The notes below the pieces were generated by a model, which ran no database searches, was not told the origin of the DNA, and was given only the letters and a program-made list of their open reading frames with translations. The position numbers and the translations under genes were made by a program. Shown in pieces: positions 54,035 to 63,005 of a stretch of 64,000 nucleotides of DNA (positions within the stretch are counted from its first letter, which is position 1; each line of letters begins with the position of its first letter). The DNA comes from Streptococcus parasuis. GTDB lineage: Bacteria > Bacillota > Bacilli > Lactobacillales > Streptococcaceae. The stretch is taken from positions 1,488,001 to 1,552,000 of the forward strand of contig NZ_AP024276.1 of assembly GCF_021654455.1 (NCBI RefSeq). The letters run 5' to 3'.

Positions 54035-55645
54035 TTACTGATTTTCTTTGTATTGATCGTAGTATTTTTGTTTGATAGCTAACCAGTCAGACAGACCGTA
54101 GCTTTCCAATTCTTTCAAATAGCCATCCCATTCTTCTTCGACACCGCCGTTCACAATCCATTCTGCACGTTTGCGGTAGATGAAGTCGTTCATATCTGCT
54201 TCAACCTGGGCAATCTTGTCCAAATCCTCTTGTTCCATGAAGACACGTGGGTAGATTTCATCATTTGTTACATAGTCCATATAAGTAGCGTGCATCAAGT
54301 CCAAACGCCATTTGGCATCATCTGGCATGGTGGTTACTGTTCCATAGTATTCATCAAGAATTGCCAAAGGTCCACCCACTTCTGTCTTCTGACGTAATTC
54401 GCCTGGTGCAGTACCGTCCAATGGCAAGTGTTTCAAGCTCTTAGTTGCTTCATCAAACTCAAAGATGTTTTGTTGGCTTTCATCTCCGTATGTACCCCAG
54501 TTGTTTTGAACAGATTGGAGTGGAGCGTATTGGGCATCAATCCATTTGGCTGTTAACTCCAAGTTTTTATTTGCTGATGTAATGACCATGCGATCACGCT
54601 GGAAACCCATACCGTTTGTACGGGTGATGTGTTTGGTTCCGTCAGGACCTGCCAAGACTGGTAAGATATCATAGGTATCATTCATACCAGTCACGTTTGC
54701 TTTATCCCAAGTAAAGTAAACACCGTAAAGATTTTCACTTCCTTTAGAAATATAGGTATTCCAATCTTGTTCGAACGCCTCAGGATCAAGAAGACCTTTT
54801 TCTTGAAGGGTACGTATAAATTGAACACCCTCCTTATAATCTTCATTATCTGCAGTGAAGTCAACTGTTCCATCATTGTTGACAACCAAATGGTCATCAT
54901 TATCCCCAACACCAAAGGCACCGAACAAAATTTTGAAATCCTCGTTACCGCCACCATTGATAAAGGACATTGGAATTTCGTCAGCTTGGCCATTACCATT
55001 TGGGTCTTGTGTTTTAAAGGCTTCAAGAACCTTAATCAAGTCATCAGTAGTTTTTGGCATTTCAAGACCAAGTTTGTCCAACCACTCTTTGTTAATCCAA
55101 GCAATGTCGCTAACAGTGTGGATTGATTCCTTACCTTCACCCAACTCTTCAATCCATGGGAATGAGTAGATATGGCCATCAGGAGCCGTAATCATAGAAC
55201 GGTATTCTGGATTTTCATCAAGAATTTTCTTCAGGTTTGGCATATGCTCATCAATCAAGTCTTCGACTGGTACAATGACCCCTTGCTTCGCCCAGTTCAT
55301 CAATTCTACATCAGAAGCACCGTCGTTATGAATGGCATCTGGTAAATCACCTGAAGCAATGTCCAAGTTCCGTTTTTCACCAAAATCTGACGGATAATTT
55401 GTCCAGTCAATATGCACACCTGTTTCCTCTTCTAAGCGCTTGAAAATTAATTTTTCATTTGGATCTGCTGGAGCTAAAGGCGAACTAGCAGTCATAAACT
55501 TAAGTGTGACTGATTTTTCCAACGGAAACTGAACATCTTTTAACTCATAATCCGGGCTAGAAGCCGAATTTTTTGAACCACAAGCAGCTAAAAGAACTGT
55601 ACTTGCAAGAAGCGTAACAACTGTTTTTCCAAATTTGTGTTTCAT
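54035..55645 (-). CDS. susX: Solute-binding lipoprotein, SusX-like (fructooligosaccharide)
   Basis: A 536-aa lipoprotein of the large LplA/AlgQ2-like type. Signal peptide MKHKFGKTVVTLLASTVLLA ends in lipobox LAAC. An EF-hand-like calcium loop DPNGNGQADE lies in the middle, as in alginate- and fructan-binding members. The ATG at 55645 has AGGAGG nine bases upstream; a TTG three codons earlier is too close to it. Captures short fructans, by analogy with pneumococcal SusX. Confidence 0.9.
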   Translation of the reverse strand: MKHKFGKTVVTLLASTVLLAACGSKNSASSPDYELKDVQFPLEKSVTLKFMTASSPLAPADPNEKLIFKRLEEETGVHIDWTNYPSDFGEKRNLDIASGDLPDAIHNDGASDVELMNWAKQGVIVPVEDLIDEHMPNLKKILDENPEYRSMITAPDGHIYSFPWIEELGEGKESIHTVSDIAWINKEWLDKLGLEMPKTTDDLIKVLEAFKTQDPNGNGQADEIPMSFINGGGNEDFKILFGAFGVGDNDDHLVVNNDGTVDFTADNEDYKEGVQFIRTLQEKGLLDPEAFEQDWNTYISKGSENLYGVYFTWDKANVTGMNDTYDILPVLAGPDGTKHITRTNGMGFQRDRMVITSANKNLELTAKWIDAQYAPLQSVQNNWGTYGDESQQNIFEFDEATKSLKHLPLDGTAPGELRQKTEVGGPLAILDEYYGTVTTMPDDAKWRLDLMHATYMDYVTNDEIYPRVFMEQEDLDKIAQVEADMNDFIYRKRAEWIVNGGVEEEWDGYLKELESYGLSDWLAIKQKYYDQYKENQ

Positions 55646-55687
55646 CAGAAACAACCTCCTATTATATTACTATTTTACTGGATAAGA

Positions 55688-56575
55688 TTAACCTTTTAAT
55701 GAACCAGCCATAATACCCTTATCAAAGTATTTTTGGAAGAATGGATACATGACAATCAACGGTAGACTTGAGATAATAATTGTTGCATACTTGATCATTT
55801 CAGCAATTCGCTTCATTTCATTCATGGCAGCCTGTGCCCCAATCATATCCTTCGCAGGTTCGCTTTGGATAAGAATTTTTCGAAGAACAAGTTGAAGTGG
55901 TTCTAAATTAGGATCTTTTATATAGATCATTGCATCAAAGTATGAATTCCACTGCCCAACAAAAGCATATAGGAATAACACAAACATAATTGGTTTTGCA
56001 AGAGGCAACATAATTTTTAAGAAAATTTGAAATTCGTTAGCACCATCCATAACTGCTGCTTCAACCAACTCATCTGGCAAGCCTTGGAAATAAGTTCGCG
56101 CTAAGATGATATTCCACACATTGACTGCACCAGGGATGATAATAGCCCAAACAGTATTTAGCATCCCTAAATCTTTAACTAGGAGATATGTAGGAACCAA
56201 GCCTCCGCCGAAGAACATTGTAAAGACAAGGAAGGTATTGATCCATTTTTTTCCAACCAAATCTTTTTTTGACAAGGGATAGGCAGTCATAACTGAAATG
56301 GCTACTGTGATAAAGGCGAAGGAAAATGAGTAGAATAATGAATTCAGAAACCCTCGTACTATTGATTTATCCGAGAAAACCCTCTGATAACCTTCAACTG
56401 TCCAATCCTTGGGATCAAAGCTGATGCCTTTACTGATTAAGGCTTGCGGATCCATAAAGGATGCAACAAGGATATAGACCATTGGAACAACTGTTATTAA
56501 AACAAGAAATCCTAATAATATTTTATTGACAACGAGCATTCGCTTGTCAAATTTTGTATACATTTGCGAATTCAT
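55688..56575 (-). CDS. susT2: Carbohydrate ABC transporter permease, SusT2-like (LplC type)
   Basis: A 295-aa permease with six helices and the EAA loop VEAAVMDGANEFQIFLKIMLPL; C-terminus PFFQKYFDKGIMAGSLKG, typical of LplC/CarB-type proteins. Pairs with the LplB-type permease 9 bp upstream. No ATPase is encoded in the operon; the shared MsmK-type ATPase is expected. Confidence 0.9.
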   Translation of the reverse strand: MNSQMYTKFDKRMLVVNKILLGFLVLITVVPMVYILVASFMDPQALISKGISFDPKDWTVEGYQRVFSDKSIVRGFLNSLFYSFSFAFITVAISVMTAYPLSKKDLVGKKWINTFLVFTMFFGGGLVPTYLLVKDLGMLNTVWAIIIPGAVNVWNIILARTYFQGLPDELVEAAVMDGANEFQIFLKIMLPLAKPIMFVLFLYAFVGQWNSYFDAMIYIKDPNLEPLQLVLRKILIQSEPAKDMIGAQAAMNEMKRIAEMIKYATIIISSLPLIVMYPFFQKYFDKGIMAGSLKG

Positions 56576-56584
56576 ATGAACCTC

Positions 56585-57505
56585 CTATAAACCTTGTCCA
56601 TCGTTAATGCGTTGGACAAATTTATTCACTGCAATGAGCAAGATGATATTAATCAATGCATTGAACAAACCAACGGCCGTTGAGTATGAGTAATCACCTG
56701 ATACCAAACCTATTTTATAAACATAAGTGGAAATAATCTCCGAACTTGTCAAGTTCAATGAAGTTTGCATCAAGAAGGCTTTTTCATACCCGACATTCAT
56801 AATTCCACCAGCCGCTAAAATAAATTGGATCACCATAACCGGTTTGAGTGCTGGCAAGTCAATATGCCAGATCCGCTGAAGGATATTTGCCCCATCCAAT
56901 TTTGCTGCTTCAATTAATGCTGGATCAACATTTACTAAGGTGGCCGTGTAAAGAGTTGATGCCCAACCCATTCCTTGCCAGATACCACTTAAGATATACA
57001 GAGGTCTGAAAAAGTCTGGATCTGTTAAGAAATTGGCCTCAATTCCAAAAATTCTAAGAATGGAATTGACTGGGCCTCCTACTGAGAAGAAGAGGAAAAT
57101 CATACCGACAATAACAACGACCGAGATAAAGTTTGGGGCATAAAGCACCAATTGAATCCGTTTTTTTGCTTTATCACTCAAGAGCTGATTGAGCATGATT
57201 GCTAATATAATTGGCGGAAGAAATCCTAATAGAAGGCCATAGACACTCAATTTTAAAGTGTTGGCAAGTAGATTGCCGAAGTTTGGAGAAGAGAGAAACT
57301 TCGTAAACTCTTCAAATCCAATCCACTCACTTCCGAGTACTCCTCGTAGTGGATTGTAATCCTTGAAAGCAATCAGAACACCATACATCGGAATATACCG
57401 AAAAACGAATGTCAAGATTAATCCAGGGAGCAACATGAGCAATAAAATCTTCTGTTGCTTTATTCTTTCCCAAATTGTCACTTGCTGAAGTTTAGATGTT
57501 TTCAT
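56585..57505 (-). CDS. susT1: Carbohydrate ABC transporter permease, SusT1-like (LplB type)
   Basis: A 306-aa LplB-family permease: conserved FRYIPMYGVLIAFKDYNP near residue 36 and EAA loop IEAAKLDGANILQRIWHIDLP. First structural gene of the operon; two copies of the operator TGAAACGTTTCA lie upstream, one of them adjoining the ribosome-binding site. Confidence 0.9.
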   Translation of the reverse strand: MKTSKLQQVTIWERIKQQKILLLMLLPGLILTFVFRYIPMYGVLIAFKDYNPLRGVLGSEWIGFEEFTKFLSSPNFGNLLANTLKLSVYGLLLGFLPPIILAIMLNQLLSDKAKKRIQLVLYAPNFISVVVIVGMIFLFFSVGGPVNSILRIFGIEANFLTDPDFFRPLYILSGIWQGMGWASTLYTATLVNVDPALIEAAKLDGANILQRIWHIDLPALKPVMVIQFILAAGGIMNVGYEKAFLMQTSLNLTSSEIISTYVYKIGLVSGDYSYSTAVGLFNALINIILLIAVNKFVQRINDGQGL

Positions 57506-57514
57506 ATGAACTCC

Positions 57515-57532
57515 TTTTGAAACGTTTCAAAA
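57515..57532. promoter_or_regulatory. LacI-type operator 1 (at susT1 ribosome site)
   Basis: 18-bp perfect palindrome TTTTGAAACGTTTCAAAA. It overlaps the AAAGGAG region ahead of susT1, so a bound repressor would act as a roadblock. Confidence 0.8.
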
Positions 57533-57546
57533 TATTTTGTTTTAGA

Positions 57547-57568
57547 AAGAGGAAAAGTTATTCCTCTT
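57547..57568 (-). promoter_or_regulatory. Stem-loop in the susR-susT1 gap
   Basis: Perfect 8-bp stem AAGAGGAA/TTCCTCTT with a 6-nt loop and no T-run; between the two operators. Possibly a processing or attenuation structure. Confidence 0.4.
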
Positions 57569-57578
57569 CTATTATTTT

Positions 57579-57590
57579 TGAAACGTTTCA
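57579..57590. promoter_or_regulatory. LacI-type operator 2
   Basis: Perfect 12-bp palindrome TGAAACGTTTCA, 62 bp upstream (centre to centre about 61) of operator 1. Not a cre: the spacing between half-sites differs. Confidence 0.8.
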
Positions 57591-57614
57591 TTTTTTATTT
57601 AAAAATAAAATCAA

Positions 57615-58655
57615 CTAACTTGATGATTTTATTTTATCATTGTAACCGTTTTCTGTCAACTGCTTTTTGAAATTTTTTGTAGTTTTTCCTTCAATATAGG
57701 AAATTGGTAGGGTTATTTGAAGTGGCCGCTCTTTCTTATCAATGATATCTAAGAGACACGCTACCGCTTCCTTGGCCATCTCACCAATTGGTTGGCGAAT
57801 AGTTGATAAATACTGCGAACGTTCTTCTGCTTGTAGAATGCCATCGTAACCAACTATTTGCACATCTTCTGGTACACGTTTGCCAATTTTTTCTAAGATT
57901 TCAATAGTATCCAGAGCTGCAAAATCATTTATCGTAAAGATGGCATCAATTTGTGGATGCTTGCGTAGAAATACTTCAACTTGCTCTAAAAAATCATCGT
58001 ATGGCTCCTCTAAATCAAGAACCTCACATGGGAAACCAGCCTCTATTATTGTTTTTTCAAAGTAAAGTCGACGTTTCTTAGTCTCATTAATTGTTTTATT
58101 ATGGCCACCAATGAAACCAAAATGTGTACCACCCTTTGAAATTAGTACCTGAGCAGCAAGTTCAGCCCCCTTTCTGTTGTCTGAACTAACACAGGCAATC
58201 GCTTTGTCTTCATAAGTTCGATCGATACTGACAAATGGAATATTAGACGATAGATAATTTTCAATAGGACTGTAAGTAATGGCAATTATTCCATCAACCT
58301 TATTTTGCTGAAGCATGGTGATGCAATCTAGTTCTCTTTTTGGACCAGAAATATTACAGAGCAACAATTTATATCCCTTTTTACTTAGTTCCACTTCAAT
58401 GTGGTATGCAAATTCTCCAAAAAACGGGTGCCATACCGTTGGAATAATTAAAGCAATTGTCTCTGTTTTATTTTTCTTCATACCACGAGCATAGACATCT
58501 GGTATGTAGCCCAATTCATCAATCGCTTGGTGAACTTTTTGCAATGTAATTTCCTTGATTCCTTGCTCTTGGTTGATTACACGAGACACTGTTCCAACAC
58601 TGACTCCTGCTAATTTGGCAACATCTTTCATGGTAATCGATTTAGTTGGTTCCAT
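57615..58655 (-). CDS. susR: LacI family regulator, SusR-like
   Basis: A 346-aa repressor: LacI helix-turn-helix at residues about 8-55 (MKDVAKLAGVSVGTVSRVIN), hinge, and a periplasmic-binding-protein-like sensor with GFIGGHNKTINETKKRR and IFTINDFAALDTIEILE. AAGGA lies upstream of the ATG. Three identical operators flank the gene and the susT1 start, indicating control of the operon and of itself. The inducer is presumably a fructan or derivative. Confidence 0.92.
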   Translation of the reverse strand: MEPTKSITMKDVAKLAGVSVGTVSRVINQEQGIKEITLQKVHQAIDELGYIPDVYARGMKKNKTETIALIIPTVWHPFFGEFAYHIEVELSKKGYKLLLCNISGPKRELDCITMLQQNKVDGIIAITYSPIENYLSSNIPFVSIDRTYEDKAIACVSSDNRKGAELAAQVLISKGGTHFGFIGGHNKTINETKKRRLYFEKTIIEAGFPCEVLDLEEPYDDFLEQVEVFLRKHPQIDAIFTINDFAALDTIEILEKIGKRVPEDVQIVGYDGILQAEERSQYLSTIRQPIGEMAKEAVACLLDIIDKKERPLQITLPISYIEGKTTKNFKKQLTENGYNDKIKSSS

Positions 58656-58682
58656 GGCTCGTCCTTCCTAGTTACAAAAAAA

Positions 58683-58694
58683 TGAAACGTTTCA
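58683..58694. promoter_or_regulatory. LacI-type operator 3 (upstream of susR)
   Basis: Perfect TGAAACGTTTCA, 28 bp before the susR start codon; same 12-mer as operators 1 and 2, indicating autoregulation. Confidence 0.8.
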
Positions 58695-58738
58695 ATGTTT
58701 ATAACAGAATACCACTGTTAGCGTTTTCTGTCAAGAAG

Positions 58739-58762
58739 AAAAAAGGACCAGCCTTGCTGATC
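58739..58762 (-). terminator. Terminator of the SAP-motif gene
   Basis: GATCAGC-AAG-GCTGGTC stem followed by CTTTTTT on the minus strand; it overlaps the stop codon region. Confidence 0.8.
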
Positions 58763-59300
58763 ACATTTTCTTCTTCGGGTGTTTGTCTATTACTTCAGGG
58801 TGATTGTCTAGGGCTGCCTTTCCCTTTTCCGTCAAGGCGTAGCCGCGAACTGAAAAATACGGTGCCAATTTTTCTTCAGTCAAATACTCCTTAAGAGCTG
58901 CATCAAGGTCAGCAGCTTTTAATTTGGATAATCCTGTAACTCCTTCTGCTTTCAGAATACTTTTCTTTGCAGTTGAAGTGATATGATCCAACGAGTCAAA
59001 AGCCGTCTCGACATATGCAAATCCATTTTCAATCAATTGGTTCATATGTTCTGGACCATTGATACCATAGATATACTCAAAATACTTTGAATAAGGGGTC
59101 GTTGTTTCAAACGTTCCAAAGTTGATGCGCCATAATAAAATGATATCCCCTGGTAACAGACCTTCTTCTAGACGAACCATATTACGCTTTGGCACCGGTT
59201 TAGCTTCTAATAGCCAGGTCGCAAGATCACGTTCTGGGGAAATATAGGGTTTGACCTCATGGTCTTTATACATTTCTGCGATGCGTTGTTCAACAGACAT
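58761..59300 (-). CDS. Uncharacterised protein with SAP-like motif
   Basis: A 179-aa soluble protein. Around residues 115-145 the sequence TGLSKLKAADLDAALKEYL resembles a SAP motif, a short helix-extended-helix that often binds nucleic acids, and the C-terminus reads YALTEKGKAALDNHPEVID, similar to winged-helix endings. No other domain recognised. Monocistronic, with its own terminator. Real gene by composition; function unknown. Confidence 0.75.
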   Translation of the reverse strand: MSVEQRIAEMYKDHEVKPYISPERDLATWLLEAKPVPKRNMVRLEEGLLPGDIILLWRINFGTFETTTPYSKYFEYIYGINGPEHMNQLIENGFAYVETAFDSLDHITSTAKKSILKAEGVTGLSKLKAADLDAALKEYLTEEKLAPYFSVRGYALTEKGKAALDNHPEVIDKHPKKKM

Positions 59301-59345
59301 AATTACCTCACATTATTATCTCTAAATAGTAAACTATTCCACAGG

Positions 59346-59368
59346 AAAAACCTAGATTGGTGACTAGG
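59346..59368 (-). terminator. Terminator of the DUF2500 gene
   Basis: CCTAG/CTAGG stem with TTTTT tail on the minus strand, overlapping the stop codon. Confidence 0.55.
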
Positions 59369-59720
59369 ATTTGCGTTCAAAAGAGAGCATGCGAGTTCCT
59401 TGAAAGGTCAATGTTCCTTTATCTCCTTCCGTTAACAATCCGTATTCATGATCCTTGACGCGAAACTCCCTTCTTTGTCCATTCCATTCAAATGTCAGAT
59501 AATAATTGGTCCGGGCTGTTTCATTTCCAAAGACATCGGTTCGCTTTGTGACCAGGAAGGCTTGACAAGTCTCAATTGGTGATTGGTTATTACGATGCCA
59601 CTCCATAAAATTTCGAAGGATTTGAAAACATATTAGCCCAATTATGAAAATAAAAACGAAATAAAAAAGAGCCATTTCCCACATAATTCCTCCATGTGGA
59701 CCAAATAAATTTCCAAACAT
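59364..59720 (-). CDS. DUF2500 family membrane-anchored protein
   Basis: A 118-aa protein with one N-terminal transmembrane helix (about residues 14-36) and a small beta-rich domain (TNYYLTFEWNGQRREFRV...GLLTEGDKGTLTFQGTRMLSF), as in DUF2500. Function unknown. The ATG at 59720 follows AGGAGG. Divergent from the cyclophilin lipoprotein gene. Confidence 0.8.
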   Translation of the reverse strand: MFGNLFGPHGGIMWEMALFYFVFIFIIGLICFQILRNFMEWHRNNQSPIETCQAFLVTKRTDVFGNETARTNYYLTFEWNGQRREFRVKDHEYGLLTEGDKGTLTFQGTRMLSFERKS

Positions 59721-59803
59721 ATGGTAACCTCCTGTTGCATTTATAACAATAGTATATCATATTTAGTTCATTTAGAAACGATTGATTTCATCTAGGAGAA
59801 AAA

Positions 59804-59832
59804 TTGAAAAAATTAGAAAAACATGGTAGAAT
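59804..59832 (+). promoter_or_regulatory. Promoter of the cyclophilin lipoprotein gene
   Basis: -35 TTGAAA (59804-59809), 17-nt spacer, -10 TAGAAT (59827-59832) with upstream TGG. Confidence 0.6.
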
Positions 59833-59867
59833 GTGCATAATTTATAAGAACCAGAAAGGTATTTTCT

Positions 59868-60668
59868 ATGAAGAAAACAATACTGTTTTTACTGACTTCC
59901 AGTTTATTTCTAACTGCCTGCGGAAATAGCTCATCAACTTCAGATTCCTCTAGCTCCACAAGTTCAACATCTGAAGCATCTACAACTACGGATACGACAG
60001 CATCAGGTCAATATGCAAAGGATTTGGCTTATGCGATCAACAATCCTTCAGCTACTTTTCCACAATTGTCAACTGATATAGCTGAAAATGAGGCTGCCGT
60101 TAAAATCAAGACAACTGAAGGGGATATTACTATCAAACTCTTCCCTGAGCAAGCACCTTTGACCGTTGAAAATTTCTTAACCCATGCAAAGGAAGGATAC
60201 TACGACGGTACAATCTTCCATCGTGTCATTAAAGACTTTATGATTCAAGGCGGAGATCCACTTGGAAATGGTACTGGTGGTGAATCTATCTGGGCAGGAA
60301 AAGATACGACCATCGATGCTGGAAATGGTTTCAAAGATGAGTTTTCAGCCTTCCTTTACAATATTCGTGGCTCGCTTTCAATGGCCAATGCTGGTACCGG
60401 TACGAATGGTAGCCAATTCTTTATCAACCAAAATACCACAGACATGTCAAGCCAACTTTCTAGTTCAAGCTATCCTGGTAAGATTATTGAAGCCTATAAA
60501 AACGGCGGAAATCCAAACTTAGATGGCAAACATACTGTATTTGGTCAAGTGATTGATGGAATGGATGTCGTCGACAAGATTGCTTCTGTTGAGACGGATG
60601 ACAATGATAAACCAAAAACAGATGTAAAGATTGAGTCAATTGAGATCATTAAAGACTACACTAACTAG
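59868..60668 (+). CDS. Cyclophilin-type peptidyl-prolyl isomerase lipoprotein
   Basis: A 266-aa surface lipoprotein. Signal peptide [18 protein letters not shown] with lipobox LTAC (Cys18), a Ser/Thr-rich linker to about residue 48, then a cyclophilin domain (about 75-262): [15 protein letters not shown] with the catalytic Arg, [19 protein letters not shown], and [17 protein letters not shown]. Same architecture as pneumococcal SlrA, which folds surface proteins and helps colonisation. Function inferred from that homologue. Confidence 0.93.
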   Translation: MKKTILFLLTSSLFLTACGNSSSTSDSSSSTSSTSEASTTTDTTASGQYAKDLAYAINNPSATFPQLSTDIAENEAAVKIKTTEGDITIKLFPEQAPLTVENFLTHAKEGYYDGTIFHRVIKDFMIQGGDPLGNGTGGESIWAGKDTTIDAGNGFKDEFSAFLYNIRGSLSMANAGTGTNGSQFFINQNTTDMSSQLSSSSYPGKIIEAYKNGGNPNLDGKHTVFGQVIDGMDVVDKIASVETDDNDKPKTDVKIESIEIIKDYTN

Positions 60669-60678
60669 TCAGACCAAT

Positions 60679-60720
60679 AAAAAATGAAAACTTGAGAATT
60701 TCCTCAAGTTTTCATTTTTT
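60679..60720. terminator. Bidirectional terminator between ppiase and ECF gene
   Basis: 18-bp stem AAAAAATGAAAACTTGAG/CTCAAGTTTTCATTTTTT, poly-A and poly-T at either side. Confidence 0.9.
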
Positions 60721-60721
60721 A

Positions 60722-61267
60722 TTACGATTGCTTTCCTTGTTTTCCATTATATAGACCCTTGAATACTTGATAGAGGATTGGTACAGCAATGATGGTCGTA
60801 ATTGCAGTGCCATAGGTTCCTAAGATTCTACCCAAAGCTGCGAGGAAGGAAGCTGAGAAGGTTAACCCCCCGACAAAACTTCCCGTTAATGTATACTTCA
60901 ATAGGTTCAAGATAATTTTTGTAATTGCCGCAACAATTCCAACCAAAATAATATTGGTTAAGCGATCATTTTCCTTGAGGAATTTCTCGTAAAACAAATG
61001 CAAAATGAAGCAGACAATGAGCGATTCTAAAATGGTAATCCAAGCGACTGAAGCATAACCAGATAGTAAATCAAAGATGCCTAGACCAAGTGACGCCGCC
61101 ACAGCTCCTTTTTTGGCTCCAAATAGTAGAACACCCACAACCACTAGAGCATTGCCTAGATGGACAAATTGACTTCCGAAAGGAATGCGAATAAAGAAGA
61201 CAACCACACAAATAAGGGCTGCAAATAAACTAACTTCGGTTAATTGACGTAATTGATTCTGTTTCAT
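60722..61267 (-). CDS. ECF transporter S component, probable vitamin B6 uptake
   Basis: A 181-aa protein with six hydrophobic helices of the ECF S-component fold (LTEVSLFAALICVVVFFIRI at the start; PFGSQFVHLGNALVVVGVLLFG loop). It overlaps the upstream pyridoxal kinase-like gene by 4 bp, which points to a pyridoxine/pyridoxal ligand, as for PdxU2 of streptococci. The shared energising module (EcfA, EcfA', EcfT) must be elsewhere. Confidence 0.85.
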   Translation of the reverse strand: MKQNQLRQLTEVSLFAALICVVVFFIRIPFGSQFVHLGNALVVVGVLLFGAKKGAVAASLGLGIFDLLSGYASVAWITILESLIVCFILHLFYEKFLKENDRLTNIILVGIVAAITKIILNLLKYTLTGSFVGGLTFSASFLAALGRILGTYGTAITTIIAVPILYQVFKGLYNGKQGKQS

Positions 61268-62109
61268 AATTTCTCCTTTACTGTTTGAAATGCCTGTTGT
61301 AATTCTGCTAAAAATGGTTCAAAATAAATCCCTAACTTTAGGTCTCGATTCAAAGAAAGGGTTTGTCTTAAGCTCTTGTCAATAAATTCTAATGCAAGAG
61401 GGATAGCTTGATGAAGATTGATTTGTTCAATGGTTGCTACTGCTAACAAGGTAGATAGAATGTCACCTGTTCCAAAGAAATTTGCTGGATATTTTTTAGA
61501 CATATAGGTAGTTATTTCCCCAGTTTCCTGCTGAAAATAGGCTACACCTATTTGGCTATCATCAAAGGAAATTCCTGTCAGTACAATATCTGCAGACACC
61601 TGCTCTGCCAAAGATTTTACTAAATCCTCAATATCATGAATATCGTAGGAATCTCCCAAATAGTTTCTCCCAGTTAATAGAGAAGCTTCTGTTATATTCG
61701 GAAGAATGAGCTTGGCCGACTGAGTCAATTCTTTCATGGCCTCTACATAGGATGATGTAAAACCTGTATACAGTCTTCCACTGTCACCCATAATCGGATC
61801 TACAATCAATGGTGTCTCTGTTTGCTTGGCGTACATTGCCAATTGTCTAAGTTGCTGGGGACTTCTACAATAACCTGACAGAATTCCCGCTACTTTTACA
61901 TCCAATTTCTTCCACTGTCTAAAATAGGCTCGATTCAAGTCAGTCATATCTTCAATGACAACATCTGGGAAACCACCTGTGTGTGAGGATAAAAGAACTG
62001 TAGGTAAAAGCATTGTTTCTACCTGACAAGCAGCCGCAATTGGAATACTAGTTGCTAGTGCAACCTTACCAACACCAGGTAAGTCGTTCGCAAGCAATAA
62101 TCGCTGCAT
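61264..62109 (-). CDS. pdxK: Pyridoxal/pyridoxamine kinase-like protein
   Basis: A 281-aa ribokinase-fold kinase of the PdxK/PdxY/ThiD group. LLANDLPGVGKVALATSIPI at the N-terminus, VDPIMGDSGRLYTGF substrate/metal region and the C-terminal FFGTGDILSTLLA anion-hole motif with the catalytic Asp. Would phosphorylate imported B6 vitamers. AGGAGG lies upstream of the ATG. HMP-P kinase activity is an alternative. Confidence 0.87.
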   Translation of the reverse strand: MQRLLLANDLPGVGKVALATSIPIAAACQVETMLLPTVLLSSHTGGFPDVVIEDMTDLNRAYFRQWKKLDVKVAGILSGYCRSPQQLRQLAMYAKQTETPLIVDPIMGDSGRLYTGFTSSYVEAMKELTQSAKLILPNITEASLLTGRNYLGDSYDIHDIEDLVKSLAEQVSADIVLTGISFDDSQIGVAYFQQETGEITTYMSKKYPANFFGTGDILSTLLAVATIEQINLHQAIPLALEFIDKSLRQTLSLNRDLKLGIYFEPFLAELQQAFQTVKEKL

Positions 62110-62144
62110 GATAACTACCTCCTAAATTATTTTTCATAAACAAA

Positions 62145-62173
62145 ATTGTAAAGGATTATCATACATTTTTCAA
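62145..62173 (-). promoter_or_regulatory. Promoter of pdxK-ECF pair
   Basis: -35 TTGAAA (62168-62173), 17-nt spacer, -10 TACAAT (62145-62150) on the minus strand. Confidence 0.6.
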
Positions 62174-62245
62174 TCTTACATATCCATAACTGTATGGGGA
62201 CAGATAGCTGAAACCTTGCAACACCAGTCTCAAATTATTACATAA

Positions 62246-62274
62246 GAAAAACAGCAACAACTCTTTGCTACTGT
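62246..62274 (-). terminator. Terminator after mtnN
   Basis: ACAGTAGCAA/TTGTTGCTGT stem with two wobble pairs, tail TTTTTC on the minus strand. Confidence 0.7.
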
Positions 62275-62307
62275 CGTCCTTTTCAATGTATTGTTGTCAA
62301 AATCTGC

Positions 62308-62997
62308 TTAATATTTCTCCAGAAAGGCAATCAAAATCTGGGCAGAACGTTCTCCTGCTTGAATGATAAATTCATCAAAGGTGATATTGGCATCTCCCTG
62401 AGCTGTATCACTCATGGCACGGATAACCAAGAATGGCTTGCCTGTATTGACAGCTGCTTGAGCAATAGCTGCTCCCTCCATCTCTACGGCAAGGACTTCT
62501 GGGAAATGAGTTTTGATCGTAGCGATTCTCTCCTGACCTGCGATAAAACTGTCACCTGTCACAATCAGACCCACGTGGCTAATCATTTCCTGCTCTGCTA
62601 AAACGGTTCTGAGCTGTTCTAACAAGGCTTGGTCGGCTGGATAATACAATTCCTGCCCTGCCATTTGCCCGTAAGCATATCCAAAAGCTGTCACATCCAC
62701 ATCGTGGTATGCCAATTGATTTGCTACAACCACATCACCGATGGCAATACCGTCAGCAACAGCACCAGCTGAGCCTGTATTAACAATGACATCAACTGCA
62801 AAATGGTCTGCCAAAATCGCTACAGACATAGCTGACATGACTTTTCCAATCCCTGATTGAACGAGTACTACATCATGCTGACCTATTCGTCCCTGATAGT
62901 AAGTTCGACCCAAGACATTGGTTTCTGCTTTATCTTGTAGATGCTCAACTAAAATCTTTAGTTCTTGAGGCATGGCTGCGATAATTCCAAATTTCAT
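62308..62997 (-). CDS. mtnN: 5'-methylthioadenosine/S-adenosylhomocysteine nucleosidase
   Basis: A 229-aa nucleosidase (Pfs) that clears MTA and SAH and supplies S-ribosylhomocysteine for LuxS. MKFGIIAAMPQELKILVEHL at the start, GSAGAVADGIAIGDVV phosphate-like loop, VAVEMEGAAIAQ substrate Glu and the catalytic Asp in IRAMSDTAQGDA. The ATG at 62997 has AGGAG five bases upstream; a frame to 63057 adds an unsupported extension. Confidence 0.96.
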   Translation of the reverse strand: MKFGIIAAMPQELKILVEHLQDKAETNVLGRTYYQGRIGQHDVVLVQSGIGKVMSAMSVAILADHFAVDVIVNTGSAGAVADGIAIGDVVVANQLAYHDVDVTAFGYAYGQMAGQELYYPADQALLEQLRTVLAEQEMISHVGLIVTGDSFIAGQERIATIKTHFPEVLAVEMEGAAIAQAAVNTGKPFLVIRAMSDTAQGDANITFDEFIIQAGERSAQILIAFLEKY

Positions 62998-63005
62998 CTC
63001 TTCTC

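Noticed and set aside
57579..57590. Treating TGAAACGTTTCA as CcpA cre sites
   Set aside because: The CcpA consensus is 14 bp with one base between TGWAA and CG and between CG and TWNCA; these 12-mers lack that spacing and occur only around a LacI-type gene.
62110..62307. Possible riboswitch upstream of pdxK (leader with GGTGTTGCAAGG-like sequence)
   Set aside because: The sequence does not match TPP, PreQ1, FMN or other classes I can recognise; only a promoter and a terminator can be supported.
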